This document shows, piece by piece, positions 1 through 8,608 of a stretch of DNA of 64,000 nt. The position numbers and the translations under genes were made by a program. The stretch's first letter is position 1. Each line of letters starts with the position of its first letter. Under the pieces are notes generated by a model. It worked only from the letters and a program-made list of their open reading frames with translations. It was not told the DNA's origin and did no database searches. Source of the stretch: Paeniglutamicibacter antarcticus (GTDB lineage: Bacteria > Actinomycetota > Actinomycetes > Actinomycetales > Micrococcaceae); assembly GCF_900010755.1 (NCBI RefSeq), contig NZ_CZJT01000085.1:62001-126000 (forward strand). The letters are read 5' to 3'.

Positions 1-1
1 T

Positions 2-430
2 GCGCTGGCCGGACCCGGCGTGGGCACCACGGTGGTTGCCGTCGGGCTGACCACCGCGCCCGGATATGCCCGGTTGATCCGCGGGCAACTCGTGGCGCTG
101 CGCGAATCCCCCATGGTGGAGGCCGCTACGGTACTCGGACGCAGCCGCGCCAAGATCCTGTTCACGCACCTGTTGCCCAACGCACTGGCACCCATCGCGG
201 TGCTCGGGACCCTGGGCCTGGGCCAGGCAGTGGTCTGGGCCGCGTCCCTGAGTTTCCTGGGACTCGGCGCCCCGCCGCCGGCCCCCGAATGGGGCGCCAT
301 GCTCTCGGCAGGACGCACTTACCTGTCCTTGGCCTGGTGGATGACGTTCTTCCCGGGCTTGGCGATCGTGCTCGTGGCCGCCGCGGCCACCGTGCTGTCC
401 CGTGCACTGAACCAGGGAGGCGAAAAATGA
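2..430 (+). CDS. ABC transporter permease, DppC/OppC family (5'-truncated by window edge)
   Basis: The open frame enters from the window edge, so only the C-terminal part (about 142 residues) is seen. It carries the cytoplasmic EAA loop typical of binding-protein-dependent permeases (EAATVLGRSRAKILF) followed by two or three hydrophobic segments. It is the inner-membrane channel of a dipeptide/oligopeptide/nickel-type importer and docks on the ATPase encoded next. Its stop overlaps the ATPase start by four bases (ATGA), so the two are translationally coupled. The substrate cannot be told from this fragment. Confidence 0.9.
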   Translation, partial: ALAGPGVGTTVVAVGLTTAPGYARLIRGQLVALRESPMVEAATVLGRSRAKILFTHLLPNALAPIAVLGTLGLGQAVVWAASLSFLGLGAPPPAPEWGAMLSAGRTYLSLAWWMTFFPGLAIVLVAAAATVLSRALNQGGEK

Positions 431-2058
431 CCGAACCGGCACGACCAGCATTTGAGGTCGCCAACCTCAATGTCTTCTTCGGTGCCCACCATGTGGTCCG
501 CGACGTCTCGCTGCGCCTGGAACCCGGCAGCTGCCTGGCGCTGGTCGGTGAATCCGGGTCGGGCAAGTCGGTGACGGCCCGCGCACTGATCGGGTTGGCC
601 GGTGCCCGTTCAACGGTTCGGGCCGACACCATGGTGATATCCGGACGCGATGTGCGCTCGCTGGGCCAGCGCGCCTGGCGCAAGCTGCGCGGCAAGGACG
701 TCGGTTTCATCCTGCAGGACGCCTTGACTTCGCTTGATCCGCTGCGCAAAATCGGCCGGGAAATCGACGACACGCTGCGCCTGCACACCACGTTGTCCCC
801 CTCCCAGCGCGCCGGCCGCGTGTTGGAACTGCTGGAGGCCGTCGGACTCGATGACCCGGTGTTGCGTGCCGGCCAGCTATCCGGGGAACTTTCCGGGGGC
901 ATGCGCCAACGTGCACTGATCGCCTCGGCCATTGCGCTGGACCCGGGACTAGTCATTGCCGATGAACCCACCACGGCACTTGATGCAACGATTGCCGCGC
1001 AGGTGCTCGACCTGCTGGGCGAGCTGCGCCGGCAGGGTTCGGCGATGCTGATGATCAGCCACGATTTGGCGGCAGTATCCAGGGTCGCTGACACCATTGC
1101 CGTCATGCAGCACGGACGCGTGGTGGAATCCGGGCCCGCCCAACGGGTCCTGGCCGATCCGGAACACGAGTACACCAGGCGTCTGCTGCGTGCGATTCCC
1201 GCGGGCAAACCACGCCACACCAGGCTCTCCCCCGGCCCGGTGAGGACTCCCGCCCCTGCCAAGGCAGCAGTTTCTGCCACCGCACCGGTGCTCACCGCCA
1301 GCTCCCTGGCCAAGACCTTTAAGGCACGGGGCCGAGCCGACTTCGCAGCGGTCTCCAACGTCGGGTTCCAGCTGCTTCCCGGGCACACCTTGGGTGTAGT
1401 CGGTGAATCGGGCTCCGGAAAGACCACTACCGCACGCATGGTCTTGGGCTTGCTGGCCCCCGACAGCGGATCGGTTGAACTCTTCGGGAAACCCTGGAGC
1501 AAACTACCGGAATCCGGCCGGCGCCCGAACCGCCCGCTGCTCGGCGCCATCTACCAGGACCCGCTCTCTTCCTTTGACCCGCGCATGAGCGTGGGCAAGC
1601 TGCTTGCCGATGCGCTGAGCTCCGGTGCCACCCGCAACCCGCGGGCGTACAGCGGCAGGATCGCCGAACTGCTCGGGCTTGTCGGGCTGGAGCAAACCTT
1701 GGCCACACGCAATCCGGAGACGCTCTCCGGCGGGCAACGCCAGCGACTTGCCATCGCCAGGGCCTTGGCCCCGAACCCTCGCGTGTTGATCTGCGATGAG
1801 CCGGTTTCTGCACTCGATGTGTCGATCCAGGCCCAGGTGCTCGACCTGCTCGATGAACTGCAACGGGAGCTGGGGCTTTCCTACTTGTTCATTTCGCACG
1901 ACCTGTCGGTGATCAGGCACATGAGCGATCACGTGTTGGTCATGCAGGGCGGGGTCGTCGTGGAATCCGGGGCCACCGAGCCGGTATTCAGCAACCCGCA
2001 GCATCCCTATACCAAGGCCCTGCTCAGCGCGTCACCGGAGCTCGTCACCGGCGAGTGA
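427..2058 (+). CDS. ABC transporter ATP-binding protein, DppD-DppF fusion (dipeptide/oligopeptide/nickel type)
   Basis: 543 residues with two complete nucleotide-binding domains in one chain. Domain 1 has Walker A GESGSGKS (about 41-48), signature LSGGMRQR and Walker B LVIADEP. Domain 2 repeats GESGSGKT, LSGGQRQR and VLICDEP. It hydrolyses ATP at the cytoplasmic face to power the permease encoded upstream. Start at 427 is chosen because it overlaps the permease stop as ATGA and gives the usual N-terminus (MTEPARPAFEV); the longer open frame from 289 would run through the permease gene. Fused D-F ATPases are common in actinobacteria. Substrate unknown. Confidence 0.95.
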   Translation: MTEPARPAFEVANLNVFFGAHHVVRDVSLRLEPGSCLALVGESGSGKSVTARALIGLAGARSTVRADTMVISGRDVRSLGQRAWRKLRGKDVGFILQDALTSLDPLRKIGREIDDTLRLHTTLSPSQRAGRVLELLEAVGLDDPVLRAGQLSGELSGGMRQRALIASAIALDPGLVIADEPTTALDATIAAQVLDLLGELRRQGSAMLMISHDLAAVSRVADTIAVMQHGRVVESGPAQRVLADPEHEYTRRLLRAIPAGKPRHTRLSPGPVRTPAPAKAAVSATAPVLTASSLAKTFKARGRADFAAVSNVGFQLLPGHTLGVVGESGSGKTTTARMVLGLLAPDSGSVELFGKPWSKLPESGRRPNRPLLGAIYQDPLSSFDPRMSVGKLLADALSSGATRNPRAYSGRIAELLGLVGLEQTLATRNPETLSGGQRQRLAIARALAPNPRVLICDEPVSALDVSIQAQVLDLLDELQRELGLSYLFISHDLSVIRHMSDHVLVMQGGVVVESGATEPVFSNPQHPYTKALLSASPELVTGE

Positions 2059-2365
2059 GCGCACGGCTTCTCCAGTCCTTGGCCCGGTGATTGACCTTGC
2101 CACCGATCCGACGGCAAACCTGCCGCCGTGGCGAAACCGCAGCAAGAATGCAGGCGTACGAGGTTAACCTCGCACCTGCACGCAATCCAAAACCCTGGCT
2201 GCCACGAACATCAGATACGCAGGACGAGACTTGTACCCATTCCGCCGAATCCGGGCGCAAAGTGTCGGGGTGCGGCGGGATCCTAGAACCATAGCCAGAC
2301 CCCATCGAAACCGGTCGGATAGCCGACCTCCAACCACAAGCCGCAGGATCTGAAAGGAACCAGAA
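2059..2365. other. Gene-less stretch between the ABC operon and a small unknown gene
   Basis: No convincing gene. A 67-codon frame at 2091-2294 lacks a ribosome binding site and looks random. The stretch holds one clear element, a nested palindrome at 2149-2180, listed separately. Confidence 0.6.
2149..2180. promoter_or_regulatory. Nested palindrome, candidate operator
   Basis: A perfect 14-bp palindrome CGAGGTTAACCTCG (2159-2172) is flanked by a second inverted pair, TGCAGG (2149-2154) and CCTGCA (2175-2180). It lies about 185 bp before the small gene at 2366 and about 90 bp after the ABC ATPase. There is no T-tract, so an operator is more likely than a terminator. Inference only. Confidence 0.4.
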
Positions 2366-2626
2366 ATGCGCACCGCAGCAGCTTCCGAAACCATCTCCAT
2401 CGGCAGCGTGACAGCCACCATCACCGATCACACCCCGGCAGGAGCCCCGGTGGCCACGCATCTTGTGGTCACTGTCCCGCTAGCTGTATTGCCTGCCGAC
2501 CGGCTGGGATGGGCCATGTGGCACCTGCGGCGCTTCCTTGAAGACCACGCCCCGGCGGTTGTCCCGGCGGTGAACAGCTATGAGGTCAAGTCGTTCACGG
2601 CCGCTGTCTCGTACATTTTCAGCTGA
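2366..2626 (+). CDS. Small protein of unknown function
   Basis: 86 residues, no signal peptide or membrane helix and no family I recognise. The start is backed by an AAAGGA motif 9 bases upstream. The central part is hydrophobic and aromatic (GWAMWHLRRFLED), suggesting a compact alpha/beta fold. It is a single gene: upstream is the ABC operon plus a 300-bp gap, downstream the convergent trpF. Codon usage is GC-rich at third positions, as in the neighbours, which supports real coding. Confidence 0.65.
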   Translation: MRTAAASETISIGSVTATITDHTPAGAPVATHLVVTVPLAVLPADRLGWAMWHLRRFLEDHAPAVVPAVNSYEVKSFTAAVSYIFS

Positions 2627-2654
2627 CCCGGTACCGTTCACCGGACTGAGCGGG

Positions 2655-3278
2655 TCATTCGGCCGAACGCGCCGCCTCGATGAAATCTGCAATCAGCCCG
2701 CAGTCCTTGACGCCGCGACTGGATTCGACGCCACTTGAAACATCAACCCCGCTGGGGTTCAGTGTCCTGACGAGTCCTGCGACGTTGCCGGGGTTCAATC
2801 CACCGGCCAGTAGCCACATGCCAGCTGGCGGTGCGGCCAACACGTTCGAGGCATCGAAGGTGACCCCGGCGCCGGGCTCAACCGCATCGATGAGGATGCG
2901 CTCCGATTCCCAGGGCCCACGTTCCTCGGCACCCAGCGCCTCGTAGGCATCAACCGTGAAGGCACGCAAGGTCCTGAACCCGGCTGAGCGCAGGACCATG
3001 ATGTCTTCATGCGATTCATCGCCATGTAGCTGGACTGTGCTCACCTTGGCGGCTGTGGCCACCTGAATCACGGTGTCCAGCGGTTGGTTGCGGAAAACGC
3101 CAACTGTCTCGATGTGCTGCGGCACCAGGGCTGCCAGCACGGCTGCCGACTGCGGGTCGATGATGCGCGGGCTTCGAGGGGCAAAGACGAACCCGACGGC
3201 ATTGGCTCCGGATTCAACGGCCGCGGCCACCGACTCGGAGGTGCGCAGACCGCAGATCTTGATATACAGCTGTGGCAT
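2655..3278 (-). CDS. trpF: N-(5'-phosphoribosyl)anthranilate isomerase
   Basis: Catalyses the Amadori rearrangement of phosphoribosylanthranilate to CdRP in tryptophan biosynthesis; a cytoplasmic TIM barrel. Recognised from the N-terminal KICGLRT motif with the catalytic Cys, AVGFVFAPRSPR, the VQLHGDES strand with the general-acid Asp region, and the phosphate-binding C-terminus (LAGGLNPGNV, GVDVSSGVE). 207 residues, normal length. Two ATGs lie six bases apart; the AAAGG ribosome site sits directly against the first (3284), so the second (3278) has the better spacing. It stands apart from other trp genes here. Confidence 0.95.
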   Translation of the reverse strand: MPQLYIKICGLRTSESVAAAVESGANAVGFVFAPRSPRIIDPQSAAVLAALVPQHIETVGVFRNQPLDTVIQVATAAKVSTVQLHGDESHEDIMVLRSAGFRTLRAFTVDAYEALGAEERGPWESERILIDAVEPGAGVTFDASNVLAAPPAGMWLLAGGLNPGNVAGLVRTLNPSGVDVSSGVESSRGVKDCGLIADFIEAARSAE

Positions 3279-3604
3279 TGGCATCCTTTGAATCGTCAGG
3301 CATCGTTTATCCCCCCCTCAATCGTAGCCACAGGCAGCAGGCAATAGTCAGCCAAGACTTTTATCCGGGGTCGCACGGTCCTAGAATGTGCGTGATGTGT
3401 GCATCCGCTAGACCGGAGCCACGGGAAATTGCGCCGACTCGATCCGTCACAGGTTTGTGGGCCGACGATTGGTTCCCAGGGGGGAGAACCACGCGGCGCA
3501 TGCCCTTGTCTGGTTGCCCGCCCACCGAGTACCGGCCCCGGATGACCGGCTTCCCACGGTGAACGGAATACCGTCCACCGGTTTCATGGATAGGAGACTT
3601 TCCC

Positions 3605-4483
3605 ATGGCTCGCACCAAGAAGTTCCGCATCGTCACCGTCTTCGGCACGGCCGCAGCCGCATTCTGCCTGTTGCTCGCCGGCATTGCCCCGGCATCCGCA
3701 GCAACGAGCGCATCGCTCACGGCCAAGAACACGCACCAGCGCACCGTCGACTACGTCAACCTCGGTGATTCATACTCCGCAGGCTACGGCTCCGGAATGC
3801 CCACCGAAACAGCAATCCCCGGATGCCTGCAGGGCACCGGGGCCTCACACGTCACCAAGGTCGACGCCCTGAGGGGCATCAACCTCACGGCAAATGTTGC
3901 CTGCGCCGGCGCCACCACCACCGATATCGCCGGCATGGCGGCATTCGTGGCCCCGCAATTGGCACAGGCAGAGCTCGTCACCCTCACGTTGGGAGCCAAC
4001 GACCTCGATATCCGCGGATTGGTCTTCTCCTGCAGCACACTCGGCACCGATGCCGCCTGCGATCAGGCATTGGCGCTGGGCAAACTGGCCATCCCGTACG
4101 TTGCAGCCTCGGCCCATCAGACCTTGAGCACCGTTGACCAGCTGACCAAGGGCAAGATCATGGTTCTTGGCTACCCGCGGCTCTTCACCGTTTCCACGTG
4201 GAACCAACAACTGATCACCGCCGAGCACGCAGCCCAACTCAATAAGCTTGGCGACATGCTCAACGCCGCAATCCGTACGGCAACGTATGGCACCCATGCC
4301 AAGTACGTCTCGGTCACCAGGGCCTTCAACCACCATGGCATCGGGGCGCGCAACTCGTGGATTTACTTCAACGCGGCCAACCCCCTCGACCCGTTCAACC
4401 TGCATCCAACGACCACCGGATACGTTGAGGGTTACTATCCTGCAGTCAAGCAGCAGCTACGTAGCTGGCACCTGGTCCGCTAG
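3605..4483 (+). CDS. Secreted SGNH/GDSL-family hydrolase (esterase/lipase)
   Basis: 292 residues. A Sec signal peptide (about 1-32: charged MARTKKFR, hydrophobic core, ASA cleavage site) sends it outside the cell. The mature enzyme has SGNH blocks: GDSYSAGYG with nucleophile Ser near residue 56, the Gly block around residue 88-98, GAND near 123, and a C-terminal HPTTTGY whose His completes the triad. Such enzymes hydrolyse esters of lipids or acetylated sugars; the substrate is not readable. Six or more Cys in the mature part fit the disulfide-bonded actinobacterial type. Start supported by a GGAG site before 3605. Confidence 0.92.
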   Translation: MARTKKFRIVTVFGTAAAAFCLLLAGIAPASAATSASLTAKNTHQRTVDYVNLGDSYSAGYGSGMPTETAIPGCLQGTGASHVTKVDALRGINLTANVACAGATTTDIAGMAAFVAPQLAQAELVTLTLGANDLDIRGLVFSCSTLGTDAACDQALALGKLAIPYVAASAHQTLSTVDQLTKGKIMVLGYPRLFTVSTWNQQLITAEHAAQLNKLGDMLNAAIRTATYGTHAKYVSVTRAFNHHGIGARNSWIYFNAANPLDPFNLHPTTTGYVEGYYPAVKQQLRSWHLVR

Positions 4484-4539
4484 GTTCAGCCAGCGGCGCT
4501 GATGCGCACCCTGGATCTGCATTCCGCGGTCCACATAAA

Positions 4540-4587
4540 TGTCCGGCCACCTTCGACTCTTGTGCAAGAGTCGAAGGTGGCCGGACA
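4540..4587. terminator. 23-bp perfect hairpin between convergent genes
   Basis: Arms 4540-4562 and 4565-4587 are perfect reverse complements with a two-base centre. A second, outer inverted pair (TGCGCACCCTG 4503-4513 and CAGGGTGCGCA 4599-4609) nests around it. It separates the SGNH hydrolase (+) from the E2 gene (-). There is no long T-tract on either side, so it may act as a bidirectional terminator or RNA stabiliser. Confidence 0.6.
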
Positions 4588-4620
4588 GCTCTTGTGTGCA
4601 GGGTGCGCAGTTGTTGGTAC

Positions 4621-4751
4621 TCAGGGGTTTCCACGACGGGGGGGTGCCGCACAGCCTGCCAGCACTGCGGCGGCCACCACCGCCCCAGCAATGGCCCACG
4701 GGGGTATCCACGCATGGAAAAGCGGACCGGATGGTCATCTGTGCATTGCAT
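4621..4751 (-). pseudogene. Possible decayed small lipoprotein gene
   Basis: On the minus strand an ATG at 4751 follows a good AGGAG site. Its frame is unremarkable, but the neighbouring frame reads AIAGAVVAAAVLAGCAAPP, a textbook lipoprotein signal with a VLAGC lipobox, before stopping at 4621-4623. A run of seven G (plus strand 4638-4644) sits where the frame would have to change back. I infer a small lipoprotein gene broken by indels; translation as it stands would not give the signal peptide. Confidence 0.35.
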
Positions 4752-4851
4752 TTAGTTCTCCTGAAGCAAGTGCCCCTGGTGAAACCGTGCTAACGACCGA
4801 TGTCCCCGATCCGCTGTGGTGATCCAAGATCTGTTGGATCAACATCCCACA

Positions 4852-6276
4852 TCAGTCAAGCAGCAGCGCAGGCTCCTGCATGATGGAGGCGACGTCCGCC
4901 ATGAAGCGGGCCGACAGATCCCCATCAACCACACGGTGGTCGAAGGAACCGCCCAGGGTGGTGATCCAGCGCGGGACCACCACGCCGTCAACAACCCACG
5001 GCTTCTGGCGAATGGTGCCGAAGGCGACGATCGCGACCTCGCCCGGGTTAATGATCGGGGTTCCGGTGTCGATGCCCAACACGCCGATGTTCGTCACGGT
5101 CAGCGTGCCGCCGGTCATGTCCGCCGGGCTGGTCTTGCCGGCACGGGCGGTTTCGGCCAGGTCGTTCAGGGCGATGGCCAGCTCGCGCATGGACAGGTCC
5201 TGGGCTTCCTTGATGTTCGGGACCATCAGCCCGCGCGGGGTGGCCGCGGCAATGCCCAGGTTCATGAAGTGCTTGACCTGGATCTCCGCGCCGTTTTCCG
5301 TCTCCACCCAGGAGGCGTTGACGGAAGGGTTCCGGGCCGCAGCCCAGATGACTGCCTTGGCCAGCACCAGCAGCGGGGAGACCTTGATGCCCTCGAAGTC
5401 GCGGCTCTTCTTCAGCCGCGCCACGTATTCCATGGTGCGGGAAGCATCAACGTCGACGAAGATCGACACGTGCGGGGCCGTGAATGCGGAATCGACCATG
5501 GCCTTGGCGGTTGCCTTGCGCACTCCGCGCACCGGGGTGCGGATGATGCGGTGGTCCAGCTCCACGCCCTTCGGCGACCAGAACGTGGGGGCCGCATCGC
5601 GTTCGGCTTCGCGTTGCGCCTTGTAGGAGAGCACATCCTCGCGGGTGATTTCGCCTTGCCCACCGGTCCCGATGACCTCGGTCAAATCGATGCCCAGTTC
5701 CTTGGCGACCTTGCGAACCGGAGGTTTGGCCAGCACCCGGTTCACGAGCGCAGCAACTGCAGGTTTGGCGGCCGCGGTGAGGCGGGTTCCTGCGGCACCG
5801 ATTTCGGTGGCGCGGCGGGAGATGGTGTCCGCCAGGGCGGCAGGAGTGCTTGGTGCGGCCGCGGCAACCGGTGCCGGACGGACGGCCGAAGCGGGACGCG
5901 ATACGCGGGCACGGCGCTTCACGGCATCGGCCTTCGGGCCGGAGCCTACCAGCGGCCCGGGCTCCTCGGAGGCCACCGGGGTGTCGGCCTCGGCAATGTC
6001 GGCAACGGCCGGCACGTTGGTCAGCGGCTCGGGCTGGCTGCCGGCCTCGTCGACGGTAAACAAGGGTGCACCGACGGCGAGGGTTTCGCCCTCTGCCGCG
6101 TGCAGTTCGCGCACCACACCGGCGTAAGGGCTCGGCAGTTCCACCAGGGACTTTGCGGTTTCTATCTCGGCAAAGACCTGGTTGATGGCCACGGTGTCCC
6201 CTGGCTTGACTTTCCAGCTGACGATTTCGGCCTCGGTGAGGCCTTCGCCGACGTCGGGAAGATTAAAGGTGCTCAT
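4852..6276 (-). CDS. bkdC: Branched-chain 2-oxoacid dehydrogenase E2 (dihydrolipoamide acyltransferase)
   Basis: 474 residues. Domains in order: lipoyl domain (1-75, [12 protein letters not shown] with the lipoylated Lys), a Pro/Ala-rich linker, peripheral-subunit-binding domain (about 180-215, [12 protein letters not shown]), and the CoA acyltransferase domain with the catalytic DHRVVDGD near the C-terminus. It forms the core of the complex that turns branched-chain 2-oxoacids into acyl-CoA, feeding catabolism and branched fatty acid synthesis. It is the last gene of E1alpha-E1beta-E2, 75 bp after E1beta, with a strong AAGGAG site. An acetoin or pyruvate-type role is less likely given the E1 sequence type. 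Confidence 0.93.
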   Translation of the reverse strand: MSTFNLPDVGEGLTEAEIVSWKVKPGDTVAINQVFAEIETAKSLVELPSPYAGVVRELHAAEGETLAVGAPLFTVDEAGSQPEPLTNVPAVADIAEADTPVASEEPGPLVGSGPKADAVKRRARVSRPASAVRPAPVAAAAPSTPAALADTISRRATEIGAAGTRLTAAAKPAVAALVNRVLAKPPVRKVAKELGIDLTEVIGTGGQGEITREDVLSYKAQREAERDAAPTFWSPKGVELDHRIIRTPVRGVRKATAKAMVDSAFTAPHVSIFVDVDASRTMEYVARLKKSRDFEGIKVSPLLVLAKAVIWAAARNPSVNASWVETENGAEIQVKHFMNLGIAAATPRGLMVPNIKEAQDLSMRELAIALNDLAETARAGKTSPADMTGGTLTVTNIGVLGIDTGTPIINPGEVAIVAFGTIRQKPWVVDGVVVPRWITTLGGSFDHRVVDGDLSARFMADVASIMQEPALLLD

Positions 6277-6351
6277 CTTTTGTCTCCTTGGAGGAACGTT
6301 GATGGGGGCTTTGGCACGCGCAAACGCACCGGATTAGGTAGTGGGTGCGGC

Positions 6352-7332
6352 CTAGTAGGCGAAGGAACGGTCGAGTGCTTCGAGTACCTTGTCGATGTCC
6401 GGCAGGTACTGTTCCTCGACCTTGGCCACCGGGTAGGGCATGTGGAATCCGCCCACGCGGATGACCGGGGCTTCCAAGGAGAGGAAGGCACGTTCGGTGA
6501 TGCGCGCGGCAATCTCGCCGCCGATGCCACCGAAGGTCGGGGCCTCGTGGGTGACGATGAGCCGTCCGGTCTTCTCCACCGATTCGGTGACGGTATCGAA
6601 GTCGATCGGCGATACCGAGCGCAGGTCGATGACCTCGATGGACCGCCCGTCCTCACGCGCTGCTTCCGCAGCGGCAAGTGCGACGGGGACCAGCGGGCCG
6701 TAGGTGACGATGGTTGCGTCTTCGCCGGGGCGGATGACCTGTGCCTTGAACGCGTCGGGTGCCGGGTTTTCCGTGTCAACCTCGCCCTTGAGCCAGTAGC
6801 GGCGCTTGGGTTCGAAGAAGATCACCGGATCCTGGCAGGCGGCTGCCTGCTGGATCATCCAGTAGGCGTCGTGTGCGTTGGACGGTGCCATGATGCGCAG
6901 GCCCGCGGTGTGGGCGAAGAGCGCCTCCGGGGATTCTGAGTGGTGCTCGATGGAGCCAATGCCTCCGCCATACGGGATGCGGATGACCACCGGGGCGCCG
7001 AAGCGGCCCTCGGAACGGGCACGCATTTTGGCAAGCTGCGTGGTGATCTGGTTGAAGGCAGGGAAAACAAAGCCGTCGAACTGGATCTCGGCGATCGGCG
7101 AGTAGCCGCGGATGGCCATGCCGATGCAGGTGCCGATAATGCCGGCCTCACCCAGCGGGGAGTCGATCACGCGGTCGGCACCGTATGTGTCGATCAGCCC
7201 GTCGGTGACGCGGTAGACACCGCCAAGGCGTCCAATATCCTCGCCAATCAGCAACGACTTGGGGTTTTCGGCCAGGACCCTGTCGAGTCCTGCGGTGATG
7301 GCCTTGGCCAGGGTCATGGTGGTGGTGCTCAT
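6352..7332 (-). CDS. bkdB: Branched-chain 2-oxoacid dehydrogenase E1 component, beta subunit
   Basis: 326 residues, standard for transketolase-like E1 beta. Visible features: LLIGEDIGRLGGVYRVT, DSPLGEAGIIG, the QFDGFVFPAFNQI stretch, EPKRRYW and the C-terminal transketolase domain (VIDLRSVSPIDFDT, VTHEAPTFGGIG). It pairs with E1alpha to bind thiamine diphosphate and decarboxylate branched-chain 2-oxoacids, passing the acyl group to the lipoyl arm of E2. Its ATG overlaps the E1alpha stop by four bases, so the subunits are made in equal amounts. Confidence 0.95.
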   Translation of the reverse strand: MSTTTMTLAKAITAGLDRVLAENPKSLLIGEDIGRLGGVYRVTDGLIDTYGADRVIDSPLGEAGIIGTCIGMAIRGYSPIAEIQFDGFVFPAFNQITTQLAKMRARSEGRFGAPVVIRIPYGGGIGSIEHHSESPEALFAHTAGLRIMAPSNAHDAYWMIQQAAACQDPVIFFEPKRRYWLKGEVDTENPAPDAFKAQVIRPGEDATIVTYGPLVPVALAAAEAAREDGRSIEVIDLRSVSPIDFDTVTESVEKTGRLIVTHEAPTFGGIGGEIAARITERAFLSLEAPVIRVGGFHMPYPVAKVEEQYLPDIDKVLEALDRSFAY

Positions 7333-8477
7333 CGGGTGGCCCCTTCCTCGGTGGTCTCTGCGAATCCGGCTTCATATTCCAGGTGCCATTTGAGCTCCTC
7401 CTGGATCAGCGGGTGCGCCTCGGCGTACACGTTGGCGAAGGACTGCGCCAGTTCCGGTTCGGGGAAGGCCATGGCTTCCTCGCGGACGCGGGTGGCCATT
7501 TCATGGCCGTCGGCGATGACCTGTTCGAAGAACGCCTCGTCTGCAAGGTTGTGATCGCGCAGGTGCTTCTCGAGTCGGGTCATCGGATCGCGGCCGACCC
7601 AGGCTTCCTCATCGGCGTTCATGCGGTACTTGGTCGGATCGTCGGCGGTGGTGTGTGCACTCATGCGGTAGGTGACTGCCTCAATGAGTGCCGGGCCTTC
7701 GCCGCGGCGGGCGCGGTCAAGCGCCCAACGGGTGACTGCCAAAACGGCGATGACATCGTTGCCGTCAACACGGATTCCGGGGAACCCGTAGCCCGCTGCG
7801 CGGTCGGCCAGCGGGACCTTTGACTGCACGTGGAACGGAACGGAGATGGCCCACTGGTTGTTTTGGCAGAAGAAGACCACAGGTGCGTTGAAGCTGGCTG
7901 CGAAGACCATTGATTCGTGGACTTCGCCCTCGGTGGAGGAACCATCACCGAAGTAGGCGACAACTGCTGTGCCGTCCTTTTCCAGGCGCTCGGCCGACCA
8001 ACCGGCCTGGTCGCGCTGGACGCCCATCGCGTATCCGGTGGCGTGCGGCATCTGGGCTGCGAGCACCATCGTGTACATGTGGAAGTTGTTTTCCCGGGGA
8101 TCCCAGCCGCCGTTCGAGATGCCGCGGAAGATGCGAAGCATCTGCGGGAAGTCGACGTTGCGGGTCAGCGCCACACCGTGTTCACGGTAGGTGGGGAAGA
8201 TGTAGTCGTTCGGCCGGGTGGCCCGGCCGGAGCCGATCTGGGCTGCTTCCTGTCCGCGTAGCGGGACCCACAGGGCCAACTGTCCCTGGCGCTGCAGGGC
8301 TGTCGCCTCCTGGTCGAAGCGGCGGGTCAATGCCATGTCGCGGTAGAAGCCGCGCAGCATTTCCGCATCCACGTCTTGGATGTAGCTGTCGAACTCGGCA
8401 TGTGAGCGACGTTCGCCCTCTGGGGTCAAAAGCTGGATCAGCGATTCGTCCGAAGGCTCGTGCACGGTTTGGGTCAT
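7329..8477 (-). CDS. bkdA: Branched-chain 2-oxoacid dehydrogenase E1 component, alpha subunit
   Basis: 382 residues from the ATG at 8477. The ThDP-binding motif GDGSSTEGEVHE through FFCQNNQWAIS is intact, as is the E1alpha YRMSAHTTADDPTKYR loop that carries the regulatory Ser in animals. The open frame extends to 8537 but the extra 20 residues run through a palindrome and have no ribosome site; AGGA lies 9 bases before 8477. First gene of the bkd operon. Long N-terminal region before the ThDP domain is usual for the branched-chain type. Confidence 0.94.
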   Translation of the reverse strand: MTQTVHEPSDESLIQLLTPEGERRSHAEFDSYIQDVDAEMLRGFYRDMALTRRFDQEATALQRQGQLALWVPLRGQEAAQIGSGRATRPNDYIFPTYREHGVALTRNVDFPQMLRIFRGISNGGWDPRENNFHMYTMVLAAQMPHATGYAMGVQRDQAGWSAERLEKDGTAVVAYFGDGSSTEGEVHESMVFAASFNAPVVFFCQNNQWAISVPFHVQSKVPLADRAAGYGFPGIRVDGNDVIAVLAVTRWALDRARRGEGPALIEAVTYRMSAHTTADDPTKYRMNADEEAWVGRDPMTRLEKHLRDHNLADEAFFEQVIADGHEMATRVREEAMAFPEPELAQSFANVYAEAHPLIQEELKWHLEYEAGFAETTEEGATR

Positions 8478-8501
8478 ACCGAGGGTCCTAACATCAAAGA
8501 A

Positions 8502-8539
8502 ATATGCCCCATTTGGAATGCATTCCGCATGGGGCATAT
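8502..8539. promoter_or_regulatory. 38-bp near-perfect palindrome upstream of the bkd operon
   Basis: The halves 8502-8520 and 8521-8539 pair at 17 of 19 positions, with a perfect GGAATGCATTCC core and TATGCCCC/GGGGCATA outer arms. It lies 25 bp before the E1alpha start and about 70 bp after the aminotransferase stop (both minus strand). No T-tract follows, so it looks more like a repressor site than a terminator. A -10-like TATATG overlaps its upstream edge. Confidence 0.6.
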
Positions 8540-8608
8540 AGCGGCTTCTATTTACTTCAAGCCTATCGGTGAACAGCAGCTCATTACGACTTATTCACCC
8601 TAGGAAAG

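Noticed and set aside
289-430. Upstream extension of the fused ABC ATPase
   Set aside because: It overlaps the permease gene in another frame; the ATG at 427 with ATGA overlap is the normal arrangement.
4502-4822. Plus-strand frame across the 23-bp hairpin
   Set aside because: No ribosome site; it simply reads through the inverted repeat and the antisense of the lipoprotein remnant.
4816-6939. 707-codon open frame on the plus strand opposite the bkd E2/E1beta genes
   Set aside because: It is antisense to two well-supported genes; its His/Gly/Asp-rich composition is the usual mirror of GC-rich coding DNA.
8478-8537. N-terminal extension of E1alpha
   Set aside because: No ribosome site and it would translate through the palindrome; the ATG at 8477 has a spaced AGGA.
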